Shown one piece after another: positions 27,268 to 35,700 of a DNA stretch of 64,000 bases. The notes beneath the pieces were generated by a model. That model was not told where the DNA came from. It made no database searches and saw nothing but the letters and a program-made list of their open reading frames with translations. Both the position numbers and the translations under genes were made by a program. Source of the stretch: an uncultured Altererythrobacter sp. (lineage in GTDB: Bacteria > Pseudomonadota > Alphaproteobacteria > Sphingomonadales > Sphingomonadaceae); NCBI GenBank assembly GCA_947492235.1, contig CANLLZ010000002.1, positions 186,001 to 250,000 of the forward strand, written 5' to 3'. The number at the start of each line of letters is the position of its first letter. The first letter of the stretch is position 1.

Positions 27268-29195
27268 CCCCCGGATGCTCCGCTTGCCGCCTTGGGGCCG
27301 ACCCAGATGGGCGAAGTATAAGCGCGTTCCTGCACCGTTTTCACCACTTCCTCCGGCAGCGTCAGGCCAAAGCGCAGGGCATCGAACAGCACCCAGCGCG
27401 GCGTCGGAATTTCCAGCACGCGCACGTAATAAAACGCCCGCTGCCCGGCGGTGTAGTCCGGATCGGTCCACACCGTGCGCAATTGCGCCGCGCCGATATC
27501 ATTGGTGTAAGTCGCCTGCGCCTCGTCCACGGTGGAGCCGACGGGAGCCAGCTTCCCGCCCGAAATGCTGCGCGTTTCAGGATCGCTCCATGCGACATCG
27601 AAGACGCGCTCCTGCGTCGAACCATCGGCGGCGACCCAGCCTTTCACCACCTGCACCCGGTCCAGATTGGCGCCTTCGGCATCCTTCATCGCCTCGATCA
27701 TGAAGCTGGGCGCAGTCTCGCCCCCCGCCAGATCGCCGCCCATCGGTACGCCGCGTGTGTACCCGGCCTCGACCCAGCCCCCTGCTGGACCATCGGCGCC
27801 GAAATCATCGTCAGTGAAATCGAACCCGCCAAACACCCGCACCGTCATGCGCGATCCAGTGGTCGCGTAAACCTCGCGCCGTTTGAACGCATCGAAGATT
27901 TCCGCCCGTGTGTTCCCCCGCGCCCAAGCTGCGGCATACCCGCTGGCGAGATAGTGCCAGCCAAACCGCCCGACCCGCGTGCCGAGGTTTTGCCCTGCCA
28001 TCGCCCGCTCTGCATCCGGCTCGTTGCCCGTATGCTTGCCGAAGAAATTGTCCTCGTCCGCGGTCGCGAGCGAGGTGTGGCTGTCGGTCGAACCGATCAT
28101 GCCGAACTGGTAGGGGTTCGCGCCGGTGCGCTGCTCGATCGAGAGCCCGCGCTTCAGAGCCTCGCGCACATAGCTTCCGCCAAACATATCGGGCGTGGCC
28201 TTATTGGTCAGCGGCAGATTGCCCAGCTCCCAGCCCCAATCGCCATAACCGGCAAATTCATCGTTCGGGGAAAGCGAGGAATGCGCTTCGCTGTCGCCCT
28301 TGATCTGGGTGACTTCGACCACCGGTTCCCACTGGGCGCGTTTGGCCGCGTATTCGGCGGACATGGGCGCGCCATCGGGGCCGGTTTCCTGCCACATCAG
28401 GCCGTTTGAAAGATTGCCGTTATGCGGGATCGCCAGCGCCTGACCGCCAGTCGTTTCCTCGTAAGACGCCATGTAATCCCACAGCTGGTCGGGCGTATTG
28501 TCGAGGCCGGGGAACGGCACGACTTGCGACGTCCGGTCGCTGCCATCGCGGAACATCACCACGCGGTGCAGATTGTTTCCATCCGGCATCAGGGTCCATT
28601 CAAAGCCCCCGAAGGCGGTGAATTTGCCCGGCTCGTTGAACCGGTCGACCGTCTCCAGATGGTCTTCCCAAATTTCCTTCCCCACCTCTGGATCGGGATT
28701 GCGAAACGCTTCGGGCAAAGTGCCATCGGCTGCGGCGGTGATCAGCTCCGCCACGGCCAGCTGCGATTGCTTCCCGCCCTCGCGCAGCATCGCCTGCCAC
28801 CGGCGCATAACGGGATCGCGCACCAGCGGGCGCGGCGCGTTCATCAGCCGCTTGGTCGCGCCCAGCCCGTCAGAGTGATCGGCGATGACCAGAAAATCGA
28901 GCGGGCGGTCCAGCTGCGCAGGCATGCCGGTGGTGGCGGTGACTTCTTCGCCCCGGGCAAAGCGCAGCGCCGCCTCCGGCCCCAGCCGCGTGCCAAAGCC
29001 AAAGGCATCGACTGAATTGTCAGTGTGGAGATGCGTATCGCCCCAATAGGGCCGGTCGGGATATTCGGCGAGCTCGATCGTGCCTTCGCCATCGCCCCGC
29101 TGGGCTTCGCTCGCCTGCTCGCCGCAACCGGCCAGCGCCAGCGCAAACGCCGCAACTCCCCATACGGCCCCACGCCGCAACAACGCCTTTTGCAT
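27264..29195 (-). CDS. DUF3604 lipoprotein, PHP-like metallohydrolase
   Basis: 643 residues with a lipobox (ALALAGC, Cys24). The DUF3604 core begins YPDRPYWGDTHLHTDNSVDAFGFG, and further likely metal sites are FLVIADHSDGLG, IPHNGNLSNGLMW and MIGSTDSHTS, spaced as in PHP-type amidohydrolase folds. The protein is predicted to sit in the periplasm. The family lacks a firm biochemical role. It is the first gene of a tightly overlapping three-gene operon with the PpiC-like and HupE/UreJ genes. Confidence 0.92.
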   Translation of the reverse strand: MQKALLRRGAVWGVAAFALALAGCGEQASEAQRGDGEGTIELAEYPDRPYWGDTHLHTDNSVDAFGFGTRLGPEAALRFARGEEVTATTGMPAQLDRPLDFLVIADHSDGLGATKRLMNAPRPLVRDPVMRRWQAMLREGGKQSQLAVAELITAAADGTLPEAFRNPDPEVGKEIWEDHLETVDRFNEPGKFTAFGGFEWTLMPDGNNLHRVVMFRDGSDRTSQVVPFPGLDNTPDQLWDYMASYEETTGGQALAIPHNGNLSNGLMWQETGPDGAPMSAEYAAKRAQWEPVVEVTQIKGDSEAHSSLSPNDEFAGYGDWGWELGNLPLTNKATPDMFGGSYVREALKRGLSIEQRTGANPYQFGMIGSTDSHTSLATADEDNFFGKHTGNEPDAERAMAGQNLGTRVGRFGWHYLASGYAAAWARGNTRAEIFDAFKRREVYATTGSRMTVRVFGGFDFTDDDFGADGPAGGWVEAGYTRGVPMGGDLAGGETAPSFMIEAMKDAEGANLDRVQVVKGWVAADGSTQERVFDVAWSDPETRSISGGKLAPVGSTVDEAQATYTNDIGAAQLRTVWTDPDYTAGQRAFYYVRVLEIPTPRWVLFDALRFGLTLPEEVVKTVQERAYTSPIWVGPKAASGASGG

Positions 29196-29257
29196 CGTAC
29201 CCCTCCCGTTCGATGTTAGCGCGCGGGACGGTGCGCTGCGCCGCGCGCGGCGTCAAG

Positions 29258-29881
29258 TCAGCCGGAGCCGCTACCCGACAAAAGATTGAGGACAGCAAAG
29301 CCAACCGCCCCGCCGCCCAGCACCAGCGCCACCGAAAGGAGCAATCCGTCGCGCACCAACAGCGCCAGACCAACCAGCGCGATGGCAAGCATCGGGATGG
29401 CGCTGGCGAAGGGAAGGAATTCCAGAGGAGGAACGCTCAGGCAAAGCAGCAGGATGACGACCGCCGCCAGCCGCGGGCCGACGCTTTCGAGCAGCCAGTC
29501 CATCCGGTCGCCGATATGCTTGTCGACCCACGCGGCCATCCGATCGAGCTTGTGCGTCGCCTTGGCCAGCTTCTCGCCTGAAAATTGGCGGTTCTCGACG
29601 AAGTCCGGCAACCAGACTTGCTCCTTCCCGAACAGCATCTGCAGCGCCAGCAACGCGACAATGATGGCCAGCAGCGTCGGGACGCCGGGTATCCCGCCCA
29701 GCGGGCTCAGCTCGATCAGCGGCAGCAGGATGAACATCGGCGCGAAGCTGCGGTCGCCGAACATGTCGAGCGCATCGCCGAGCGATACCTTATCCTTGCT
29801 CTCGCCCAGCTCCTCAACCTGTTCCATTACCTCTTCGAGGCTCTCGGGTTCGGTCGTCTCGCCCTTCGTCGGGTTGCTCAT
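29258..29881 (-). CDS. ExoD-family membrane protein
   Basis: 207 residues from ATG 29881, which has a strong ribosome site (GGAGGAG). The text fits ExoD: KVSLGDALDMFGDRSFAPMFILLPLIELSPLGGIPGVPTLLAI, then LPDFVENRQFSGEKLAKATHKLDRMAAWVDK and LSVPPLEFLPFASAIPMLAIALVGLALLVRDGLLL. Four or five membrane helices are present. ExoD was named for exopolysaccharide defects and alkali sensitivity in Rhizobium; its biochemical role is unknown. It is a single gene, not linked to the polysaccharide cluster. Confidence 0.9.
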   Translation of the reverse strand: MSNPTKGETTEPESLEEVMEQVEELGESKDKVSLGDALDMFGDRSFAPMFILLPLIELSPLGGIPGVPTLLAIIVALLALQMLFGKEQVWLPDFVENRQFSGEKLAKATHKLDRMAAWVDKHIGDRMDWLLESVGPRLAAVVILLLCLSVPPLEFLPFASAIPMLAIALVGLALLVRDGLLLSVALVLGGGAVGFAVLNLLSGSGSG

Positions 29882-29962
29882 TGCATGCTCCTCCGTCCTC
29901 CCAACGCACCAGACGGGCGATGGGTGCCGGAGGAGCATCGAAACGGTGCGTTACATGCTGTG

Positions 29963-31126
29963 TTACATGCTTCTGGCGATTACCATCTTCATGACCTCGT
30001 TCGACCCGCCGAAGATCCGCGTGATGCGGCAATCGCGGTACATGCGGGCGATGGGGTAATCGTTGATGAAACCGGCGCCGCCATGGAATTGCAGGCATTT
30101 GTCGACGACTTCGCCCTGCAGCTCAGTGACCATCAATTTCGCCATGCACGCGGTCGGCACGTCCAGCTTGCCCTCAAGATGCTGCGCGATGCAGTGATTG
30201 ACGAAGACGCGGGCGGCTGTCGCGCGCGCGTTGAGCTCGGCCAGCGTGAACTGGGTGTTCTGGAAATCCCAGATCGTCTGGCCGAACGCCTTGCGGTCCT
30301 TGACGAATTCCATCGTCACTTCGAGCGCTTTCTCGATGCCGGTCATGGCGCCCATGGCGATAATCAGGCGTTCCTGCGGCAGCTCGCCCATCAGCTGGTA
30401 GAAGCCCTTGCCCTCTTCCCCGCCAAGCACGGCGTCGCTGGGTACAAACACATCGTCGAAGAACAGTTCGGACGTATCGGCCGCATCCAGCCCGATCTTG
30501 TCGAGCTTCTTGCCGCGCTGGAAGCCATCGGCGCCCTCTGTTTCCAGCAGCATCAGCGAGATACCCTTCGCCCGCTCCTTGGGATCGGTCTTCGCGACCA
30601 CGATGATGAAGTCAGCCGTCTGACCGTTGGAGATATAGGTCTTGGCCCCGTTGATCCGGTAGCCGTTGCCGTCCTTCAGCGCGGTGGTGGTGATGCTCTG
30701 CAAGTCGGAGCCGACGCCCGGTTCGGTCATGGCGATGGCGCTCACCAGCTCACCCGTCACCAGCTTGGGCAGGTATTTCTTCTTCTGCTCTTCGGTGCCG
30801 TGGCGCACCAGATAGGGCAGGATGACGGTGTTGTGCAGGCTGGCCGCGAAGCCTTCCACGCCGTGCTTCGCCTGCTGGTCGATCACCACCATATCGTGGC
30901 GGAAATCGCCGCCATGGCCGCCATATTCCTCCGGTACGGACACGCCGAGCAGCCCGGCCTCGCCCGCTTCGTTCCAGAAACCGCGCTCCACCTGACCCTC
31001 TTCGCGCCATTTCAGCACGCGCTTTTCCGGTGCCTTGTCCTGATAGAACTTGCCCACTGCATCGGCGAAGATCGAGATTTCCTCGTCATCCATAAATTCG
31101 GGCTGCGGCACATTGACTGTGGTCAT
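29963..31126 (-). CDS. Acyl-CoA dehydrogenase
   Basis: 387 residues with the full three-domain fold. The family signatures are AIAMTEPGVGSDLQSITTTA (flavin and substrate contact), GLDAADTSELFFDDVFVP in the beta domain, DRKAFGQTIWDFQNTQFTLAELNA, QFHGGAGFINDYPIARMYRDCRI and a C-terminal IFGGSNEVM. The last motif has Gly where medium-chain enzymes have the catalytic Glu, as in long-chain and isovaleryl types, where the base comes from another helix. It oxidises acyl-CoA to enoyl-CoA and passes electrons to ETF. It is divergent from the alpha/beta hydrolase. Confidence 0.95.
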   Translation of the reverse strand: MTTVNVPQPEFMDDEEISIFADAVGKFYQDKAPEKRVLKWREEGQVERGFWNEAGEAGLLGVSVPEEYGGHGGDFRHDMVVIDQQAKHGVEGFAASLHNTVILPYLVRHGTEEQKKKYLPKLVTGELVSAIAMTEPGVGSDLQSITTTALKDGNGYRINGAKTYISNGQTADFIIVVAKTDPKERAKGISLMLLETEGADGFQRGKKLDKIGLDAADTSELFFDDVFVPSDAVLGGEEGKGFYQLMGELPQERLIIAMGAMTGIEKALEVTMEFVKDRKAFGQTIWDFQNTQFTLAELNARATAARVFVNHCIAQHLEGKLDVPTACMAKLMVTELQGEVVDKCLQFHGGAGFINDYPIARMYRDCRITRIFGGSNEVMKMVIARSM

Positions 31127-31236
31127 CGGGTGTTCCTCTCAGTTTCTATGTTGCCATGCACCCTACAGGGTCGGTAGCGGTTCGCAACGCGTTCCGAAGA
31201 CCATATTTGACAGGATACTCCCATGGAGCTGAACCA

Positions 31237-32121
31237 GTGGAATTGATTGGGCCCACTTCGCAGACTTTCATCAGCCAGCGAACCCGGCTTCATTATGCCG
31301 ATTGGGGCAATCCTGATGCGCCGCCGCTGATCCTGCAGCATGGCGGGCGCGATCATTGCCGCAGCTGGGACTGGGTGGCGGAGGAATTGCGCCATGACTG
31401 GCACGTAATCTGCCCCGATCTGCGCGGCCATGGCGACAGCGAATGGACCAATACCGGGGTCTATAATGTCAGCTCTTATGTCTATGATCTGGCGCAGCTG
31501 GTCCACCAGCTGGAGCTGGCCCCGGTCACCATCGTGGCGCATTCGCTGGGCGGCAATGTCTCCACACGATTTGCCGGGATGTATCCGGACAAAGTGCGCA
31601 AGCTGGTCGCGATCGAGGGCCTTGGCCCCAGCCCCAAGGTGCAGGCGGAGCAGGAAAAGACGCCCTGGTACGAGCGCCGGATCGAATGGATCGACAAAAA
31701 GCGAGAGGCCAGCTCCCGCAGCATCCGCAAATACGACACGTTCCAAACCGCTCTGGATCGGATGCACGAGGCCAATTCCTACCTCAGCCGCGAACAGGCC
31801 GAGCATCTGACCCTGCACGCCGTGATCCGCAACGAGGACGGCACCTATAGCTGGAAATTCGACCCCCACCTCCACGCGTGGCCGCCGGACGACCTGACGC
31901 ATGCACAGGTAGAAGAACTATGGGGCCGCCTGACCTGCCCCACCCTGCTGGTCTACGGAAACGACAGCTGGGCCAGCAATCCCGAAAAGGACGGCCGGAT
32001 GAAGTTCTTCGGCGATAATGTGAAAGTCAGCGCCTACGAACGCGCAGGCCACTGGGTGCATCACGACCGGTTCGAGGATTTCGTGAGCGAGGTGAAGAGG
32101 TTTATTAAAAGGACCAAGTAA
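31237..32121 (+). CDS. Alpha/beta-fold hydrolase
   Basis: 294 residues if the GTG at 31237 is used, which has GGAG nine bases upstream and starts right at the conserved part; an ATG at 31156 would add 27 unlikely residues. The oxyanion motif is LQHGGRDHCRSWDWVAEELRHDWHVICPDLRGHGDS. The nucleophile elbow is AHSLGGN, and the catalytic His is in AGHWVHHDRFEDF with an Asp in LLVYGNDSWASN. This is an esterase or lactonase-like hydrolase of unknown substrate, located among fatty-acid catabolism genes. The stop TAA shares its last A with the next ATG. Confidence 0.9.
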   Translation: MELIGPTSQTFISQRTRLHYADWGNPDAPPLILQHGGRDHCRSWDWVAEELRHDWHVICPDLRGHGDSEWTNTGVYNVSSYVYDLAQLVHQLELAPVTIVAHSLGGNVSTRFAGMYPDKVRKLVAIEGLGPSPKVQAEQEKTPWYERRIEWIDKKREASSRSIRKYDTFQTALDRMHEANSYLSREQAEHLTLHAVIRNEDGTYSWKFDPHLHAWPPDDLTHAQVEELWGRLTCPTLLVYGNDSWASNPEKDGRMKFFGDNVKVSAYERAGHWVHHDRFEDFVSEVKRFIKRTK

Positions 32122-32384
32122 TGAGCAACGAGCGTAAATTTACAGATGAGCAGTTCGAGGCTGTATTGAAGGAGCTTGCCGAGATTTCGGTGATAGCGTT
32201 CTCTCTGAAGGAAGACCTGTCACCTCTATCACCCGAAGACATTCAAATGGGCGCAGCGCCGCTGAGTCAGGGCACGATTCAAGCCGAACTGGACGAAATC
32301 CAAAACAGGATCGCACGGCTTGCTTTGCAAACGCTCCAAGCATCCAAAACTGAATGGTATTCAGCAAACGATGGGATTCAATGA
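32121..32384 (+). CDS. Small hypothetical protein coupled to the hydrolase
   Basis: 87 residues, acidic and probably helical (FTDEQFEAVLKELAEISVIAFSLKEDLSPL; ELDEIQNRIARLALQTLQASK). It has no signal peptide, cysteine or membrane segment. Its ATG overlaps the stop of the hydrolase gene, giving coupled translation. I recognise no family. Base composition is slightly more AT-rich than its neighbours. It could be a partner or regulator of the hydrolase, but nothing in the sequence proves this. Confidence 0.65.
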   Translation: MSNERKFTDEQFEAVLKELAEISVIAFSLKEDLSPLSPEDIQMGAAPLSQGTIQAELDEIQNRIARLALQTLQASKTEWYSANDGIQ

Positions 32385-32440
32385 GGCTTTCCAAAAAAGG
32401 TCGACCCATCATCTGGCCTGCCTTCTGGCTATTTCCCCAC

Positions 32441-32541
32441 CTCAAACCTCGTGGCTCACCACTCAAATTTCGTCATTGCGAGCGAAGCGCGGCAATCCAG
32501 AGTCCCACACGCCTCCCCCTCACACTTCGCGGCTCACCACT
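32441..32541. repeat. 23-bp imperfect direct repeat flanking a small palindromic element
   Basis: CTCAAACCTCGTGGCTCACC (32441-32460) recurs as CTCACACTTCGCGGCTCACC (32519-32538); both are followed by ACT, with four mismatches in 23 and a 78-nt offset. The second copy is the 3' end of the acyl-CoA dehydrogenase gene. The palindromic repeat at 32471-32500 lies between the copies, as if the gene's end had been duplicated around it. Confidence 0.75.
32471..32500. repeat. Dispersed short palindromic element (CGTCATTGCGAGCGAAG type)
   Basis: The segment begins CGTCATTGCGAGCGAAGC and ends GCGGCAATCCAG, with ATTGC and GCAAT as inverted arms. This sequence is a recurrent small intergenic repeat in many bacterial genomes, including alphaproteobacteria. 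It lies in the gap between two convergent genes and is flanked by the 23-bp direct repeats. Confidence 0.7.
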
Positions 32542-33662
32542 TCCTTCATAATCTCGCTCGTGCCGCCATAGATGCGCTGGACGCGGGCGTCGCGCCACAG
32601 GCGGGCGATGGCGTATTCGTTCATGTAGCCTGCCCCGCCATGCAGTTGCAGCGCGGTGTCGACGCAGTCCCATTGCATTTCGGTGTGCCACAGCTTGGCC
32701 GCGCTTGCTTCGCCGGTCGTGAGTTCGCCGCGCAGATGGCGGGCGATGGCCCAGTCGAGATGGGCCCACCCGACCTGCAGCCGCGCTTTCAGGTCGGCCA
32801 GCGTGAAGCGGGTGTTCTGAAACTCGAACACGGTTTTGCCGAACGCCTTGCGCTCTTTCACGAATTGCACCGCCTCGTCGAAGGCGCGCTGGGCACCGGC
32901 CTGTGCGCTGACGGCAATGGACAGGCGCTCCTGCGGCAGCTCTTCCATCAGGTGGATGAAGCCGCGATTTTCCCCGCCAAGAATATTGGTCTTGGGCACG
33001 CGCACGTCGTTGAAGAACAGCTCGCTCGTATCCGCCGAATGCTGGCCGATCTTGTCGAGATTGCGCCCGCGCTCGAAGCCCTCTGTACCGGCATCGACCA
33101 ATACCAGAGAAGTGCCTTTCGCGCCCGCGCTAGGATCGGTCTTGGCGACCACGATCACCACATCGGCGTTCTGACCGTTGGTGATGTAGGTCTTGGACCC
33201 GTTGATGATCAGATGATTGCCATCTTCCTTCGCCGTGGTGCGGATGCCTTGCAAATCGCTGCCTGCGCCCGGCTCGGTCATGGCGATGGCGGAAATGACA
33301 TCGCCCGAGATCATGCCGGGGAGATACTTCTCCTTTTGCTCCGGGCTGCCGAGCCGCTCGAAGTAATTGACCGTGATGTCGTTCTGCAGCGTGAAACCGG
33401 CGGACGAGCCCATATAGGCCAGCTCCTCGGCGACCACGCAGTTGAACCCGAAATCGAGGCCGAGACCGCCATGCTCCTCGGCGACGGTCGGGCACAGCAT
33501 GCCCGCCTCGCCCAGCGCCTTCCACGGCCCCCGCCCGACAATGCCCTCTTCCTCATGCTGGTCGAGGAAGGGCTCCATATGTTCGGCGAACACCTTGCGT
33601 ACCGTGTCGCGGAAGGCGTGGTGATCGTCGGTATAGGCGGTGCGGGTTGCAGTATCGAGCAT
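32520..33662 (-). CDS. Acyl-CoA dehydrogenase
   Basis: 380 residues, full length. Signatures are AIAMTEPGAGSDLQGIRTTA, IGQHSADTSELFFNDVRVPKTNILG, ERKAFGKTVFEFQNTRFTLADLKA, QLHGGAGYMNEYAIARLWRDARVQRIYGGTSEIMK. It is most like long-chain or isovaleryl-type enzymes. It is the third gene of the operon enoyl-CoA hydratase, CaiB transferase and this gene (17 nt gap), so it probably belongs to one acyl-CoA degradation route. Its last codons are duplicated just downstream. Confidence 0.95.
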   Translation of the reverse strand: MLDTATRTAYTDDHHAFRDTVRKVFAEHMEPFLDQHEEEGIVGRGPWKALGEAGMLCPTVAEEHGGLGLDFGFNCVVAEELAYMGSSAGFTLQNDITVNYFERLGSPEQKEKYLPGMISGDVISAIAMTEPGAGSDLQGIRTTAKEDGNHLIINGSKTYITNGQNADVVIVVAKTDPSAGAKGTSLVLVDAGTEGFERGRNLDKIGQHSADTSELFFNDVRVPKTNILGGENRGFIHLMEELPQERLSIAVSAQAGAQRAFDEAVQFVKERKAFGKTVFEFQNTRFTLADLKARLQVGWAHLDWAIARHLRGELTTGEASAAKLWHTEMQWDCVDTALQLHGGAGYMNEYAIARLWRDARVQRIYGGTSEIMKEVVSREV

Positions 33663-33679
33663 CGGTCAATCGTGTCCTG

Positions 33680-34828
33680 TTAGCCGACCGTCCCTGCTTC
33701 GCGCAGGGCGGTTCGTTGGTCTTCATCCATGCCGAGATCGGCGAGGATAGCATCGGTCTGGTCGCCCGGCATCGGAGCCGCTGTGGGCTTGGCCGTGGGC
33801 GTACCGGAATAGCGCGGGGCCGGTGCGGGCTGCGTATCGCCGCCGACCTCGATAAAGGTCTCGCGCGCGGTGTTATGCGGGTGCTGCGCAGCCTCGCTCA
33901 TGGTGAGAACGGGTGCGTAGCAGACATCGGTATGCTCCATCAGAGCATCCCATTCGTCGCGGGTTTTGGTCTTGAACAGCGCAGTGAGCTTCGCCTTCAG
34001 CGCGTCCCAATTGGCCGGGACCATTTGCGCGTCGAAGTCGCTGTCCTCTGCCAGCCCGGCAAGCCGCCGAAGCTCCGCATAAAATTGCGGCTCGATGCTG
34101 CCGATGGAGACGAATTTGCCATCCATCGTTTCATACGTGTCGTAGAAATGCGCGCCGGTATCGAGCAGGTTGACGCCCAGATCTTCGCGCCAGGTGCCGG
34201 TGTTTTTCATCCCGTGCATCATGCTCATCAGCACCGCTGTGCCGTCGGTCATGGCCGCGTCGATCACCTGTCCGGCCCCGCCCCGCGCCACGCCCAGCAG
34301 CGCGCTGACCATACCGAAGGCAAGCATCATCCCGCCGCCTCCGAAATCGCCGACCATGTTGATTGGCGGGGTAGGCTTCTCGCCTTTGCGCCCGAAATGC
34401 GCGAGCGCCCCGGCAAGAGCGATGTAGTTGATATCGTGCCCGGCGTAGGGGGAGTATGGCCCGGTCTGCCCCCAGCCGGTCATCCGGCCGTAAACAAGCT
34501 TTGGATTCTCGGCGAGGAGCACGTCCGGGCCAAGGCCCAGCCGCTCCATGACCCCAGGGCGGAACCCCTCGATGATGCCATCCGCACTGGCGCACAGCTT
34601 GCGGGCCAGCGCTACGCCTTCTTCGGTTTTCAGGTTCAGCGCGATGGATTTGCGCCCGCGCGCCAGCACGTCCTTGGTCGTGATCGGCTGGCTGCCGCCC
34701 CGCCCGCCGCTGGCGCGATCGACGCGGATAACCTCCGCGCCGTGATCGGCCAGCATCATGCCGCAGAACGGGCCCGGCCCGATCCCGGCGAATTCGATGA
34801 TGCGGATTCCGTCTAGTGGTCCGGACAT
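33680..34828 (-). CDS. CaiB/BaiF-family CoA-transferase (racemase-like)
   Basis: 382 residues from ATG 34828, two bases past the preceding stop. The start MSGPLDGIRIIEFAGIGPGPFCGMMLADHGAEVIRVDR is the family hallmark; GRKSIALNLKTEEGVALARKLCASADGIIEGFRPGVMERLGLGPDVL follows. The catalytic Asp lies in GHDINYIALAGAL. It fits alpha-methylacyl-CoA racemase-like enzymes of family III, which act on branched or steroid side-chain acyl-CoA. It sits between a hydratase and a dehydrogenase gene on the same transcript, in line with branched-chain or side-chain beta-oxidation. Confidence 0.93.
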   Translation of the reverse strand: MSGPLDGIRIIEFAGIGPGPFCGMMLADHGAEVIRVDRASGGRGGSQPITTKDVLARGRKSIALNLKTEEGVALARKLCASADGIIEGFRPGVMERLGLGPDVLLAENPKLVYGRMTGWGQTGPYSPYAGHDINYIALAGALAHFGRKGEKPTPPINMVGDFGGGGMMLAFGMVSALLGVARGGAGQVIDAAMTDGTAVLMSMMHGMKNTGTWREDLGVNLLDTGAHFYDTYETMDGKFVSIGSIEPQFYAELRRLAGLAEDSDFDAQMVPANWDALKAKLTALFKTKTRDEWDALMEHTDVCYAPVLTMSEAAQHPHNTARETFIEVGGDTQPAPAPRYSGTPTAKPTAAPMPGDQTDAILADLGMDEDQRTALREAGTVG

Positions 34829-34830
34829 GC

Positions 34831-35604
34831 TTACTTGCCCTGCCAGTTGGGCGCGCGCTTCTCGGCGAAGGCTTTGCTGCCTTCCTGCGCGTCTGCCGAC
34901 ATGAACACCTGCGGCAGCAGCTTGGCCTGATGCTCGTAGCGCTTGTCCAGGTCCCATCCGCGCGATTCGTCCATGATCTGCTTCGACACGCGGACAGCAA
35001 TCGGGCCGTTGGCGGTGATCGCCTTGGCCAGTTCCAGCGCGCCTTCCAAGGCGTCGCCATCGGTCACGCGGTTGATCATGCCCAGCTCGTAAGCGCGTGC
35101 TGCGTCGATAAAGTCACCGGTCAGTGCCAGTTCCATCGCCACCTTGTGCGGGATGAGATCGGGCAGAACCATCAGGCCGCCCGCCGCAGCGGCAAGACCG
35201 CGCTTGGCCTCGGGAATGCCGAATTTGGCCTTGGAATTGGCGACCACCAAATCGCACGCGATCATCAGTTCCAGACCACCCGCAAGCGCATAGCCCTCGA
35301 CCGCAGCGATCAGCGGCTTGACCGGCTTCTGCTCGGTCAGACCGCCGAAACCGCGGCCCTTCACGCTGGGGCTTTCGCCGCGCAGGAAGCCTTTGAGGTC
35401 CATCCCCGAACAGAACGTACCACCCGCGCCCGTCAGGATACCCACACGCAGATGATCCTCTGCATCCAACCGATCCAGCTGCGCCGCAATCGCTTCAGAG
35501 GCAGCCTTGGTCATGGCGTTTTTCGCCTCGGGCCGATTGATCGTCATGATCAAAACGCCGTCACGTTCTTCGACCAGCAGTTCGTCTGTTCCGGTATCGC
35601 TCAT
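34831..35604 (-). CDS. Crotonase-family enoyl-CoA hydratase
   Basis: 257 residues from ATG 35604, with ribosome site GGAGAG. The crotonase motifs are LIMTINRPEAKNAM, GTFCSGMDLKGF (oxyanion hole), and AAVEGYALAGGLELMIACDLVVANSKAKFGIPEAKRGLAAAAGG. The Glu of GIPEAKRG is one of the two catalytic acids; the other is replaced (AAAAGG). It adds water to 2-enoyl-CoA or does a related reaction. It is first in the operon with CaiB and the dehydrogenase, divergent from the thiolase. Confidence 0.93.
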   Translation of the reverse strand: MSDTGTDELLVEERDGVLIMTINRPEAKNAMTKAASEAIAAQLDRLDAEDHLRVGILTGAGGTFCSGMDLKGFLRGESPSVKGRGFGGLTEQKPVKPLIAAVEGYALAGGLELMIACDLVVANSKAKFGIPEAKRGLAAAAGGLMVLPDLIPHKVAMELALTGDFIDAARAYELGMINRVTDGDALEGALELAKAITANGPIAVRVSKQIMDESRGWDLDKRYEHQAKLLPQVFMSADAQEGSKAFAEKRAPNWQGK

Positions 35605-35700
35605 TTCGTCTCTCCGTAGCTTTTTGAAACTTTCCTTGTGGCGGTGCTGCCCAGCCTTTACGAAAACGTCAACCGACAAAAAGTGAGAGGACCGATTCCT

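Noticed and set aside
29585-31177. A 530-codon plus-strand frame opposite ExoD and the acyl-CoA dehydrogenase
   Set aside because: It crosses two real genes on the other strand and lacks any domain.
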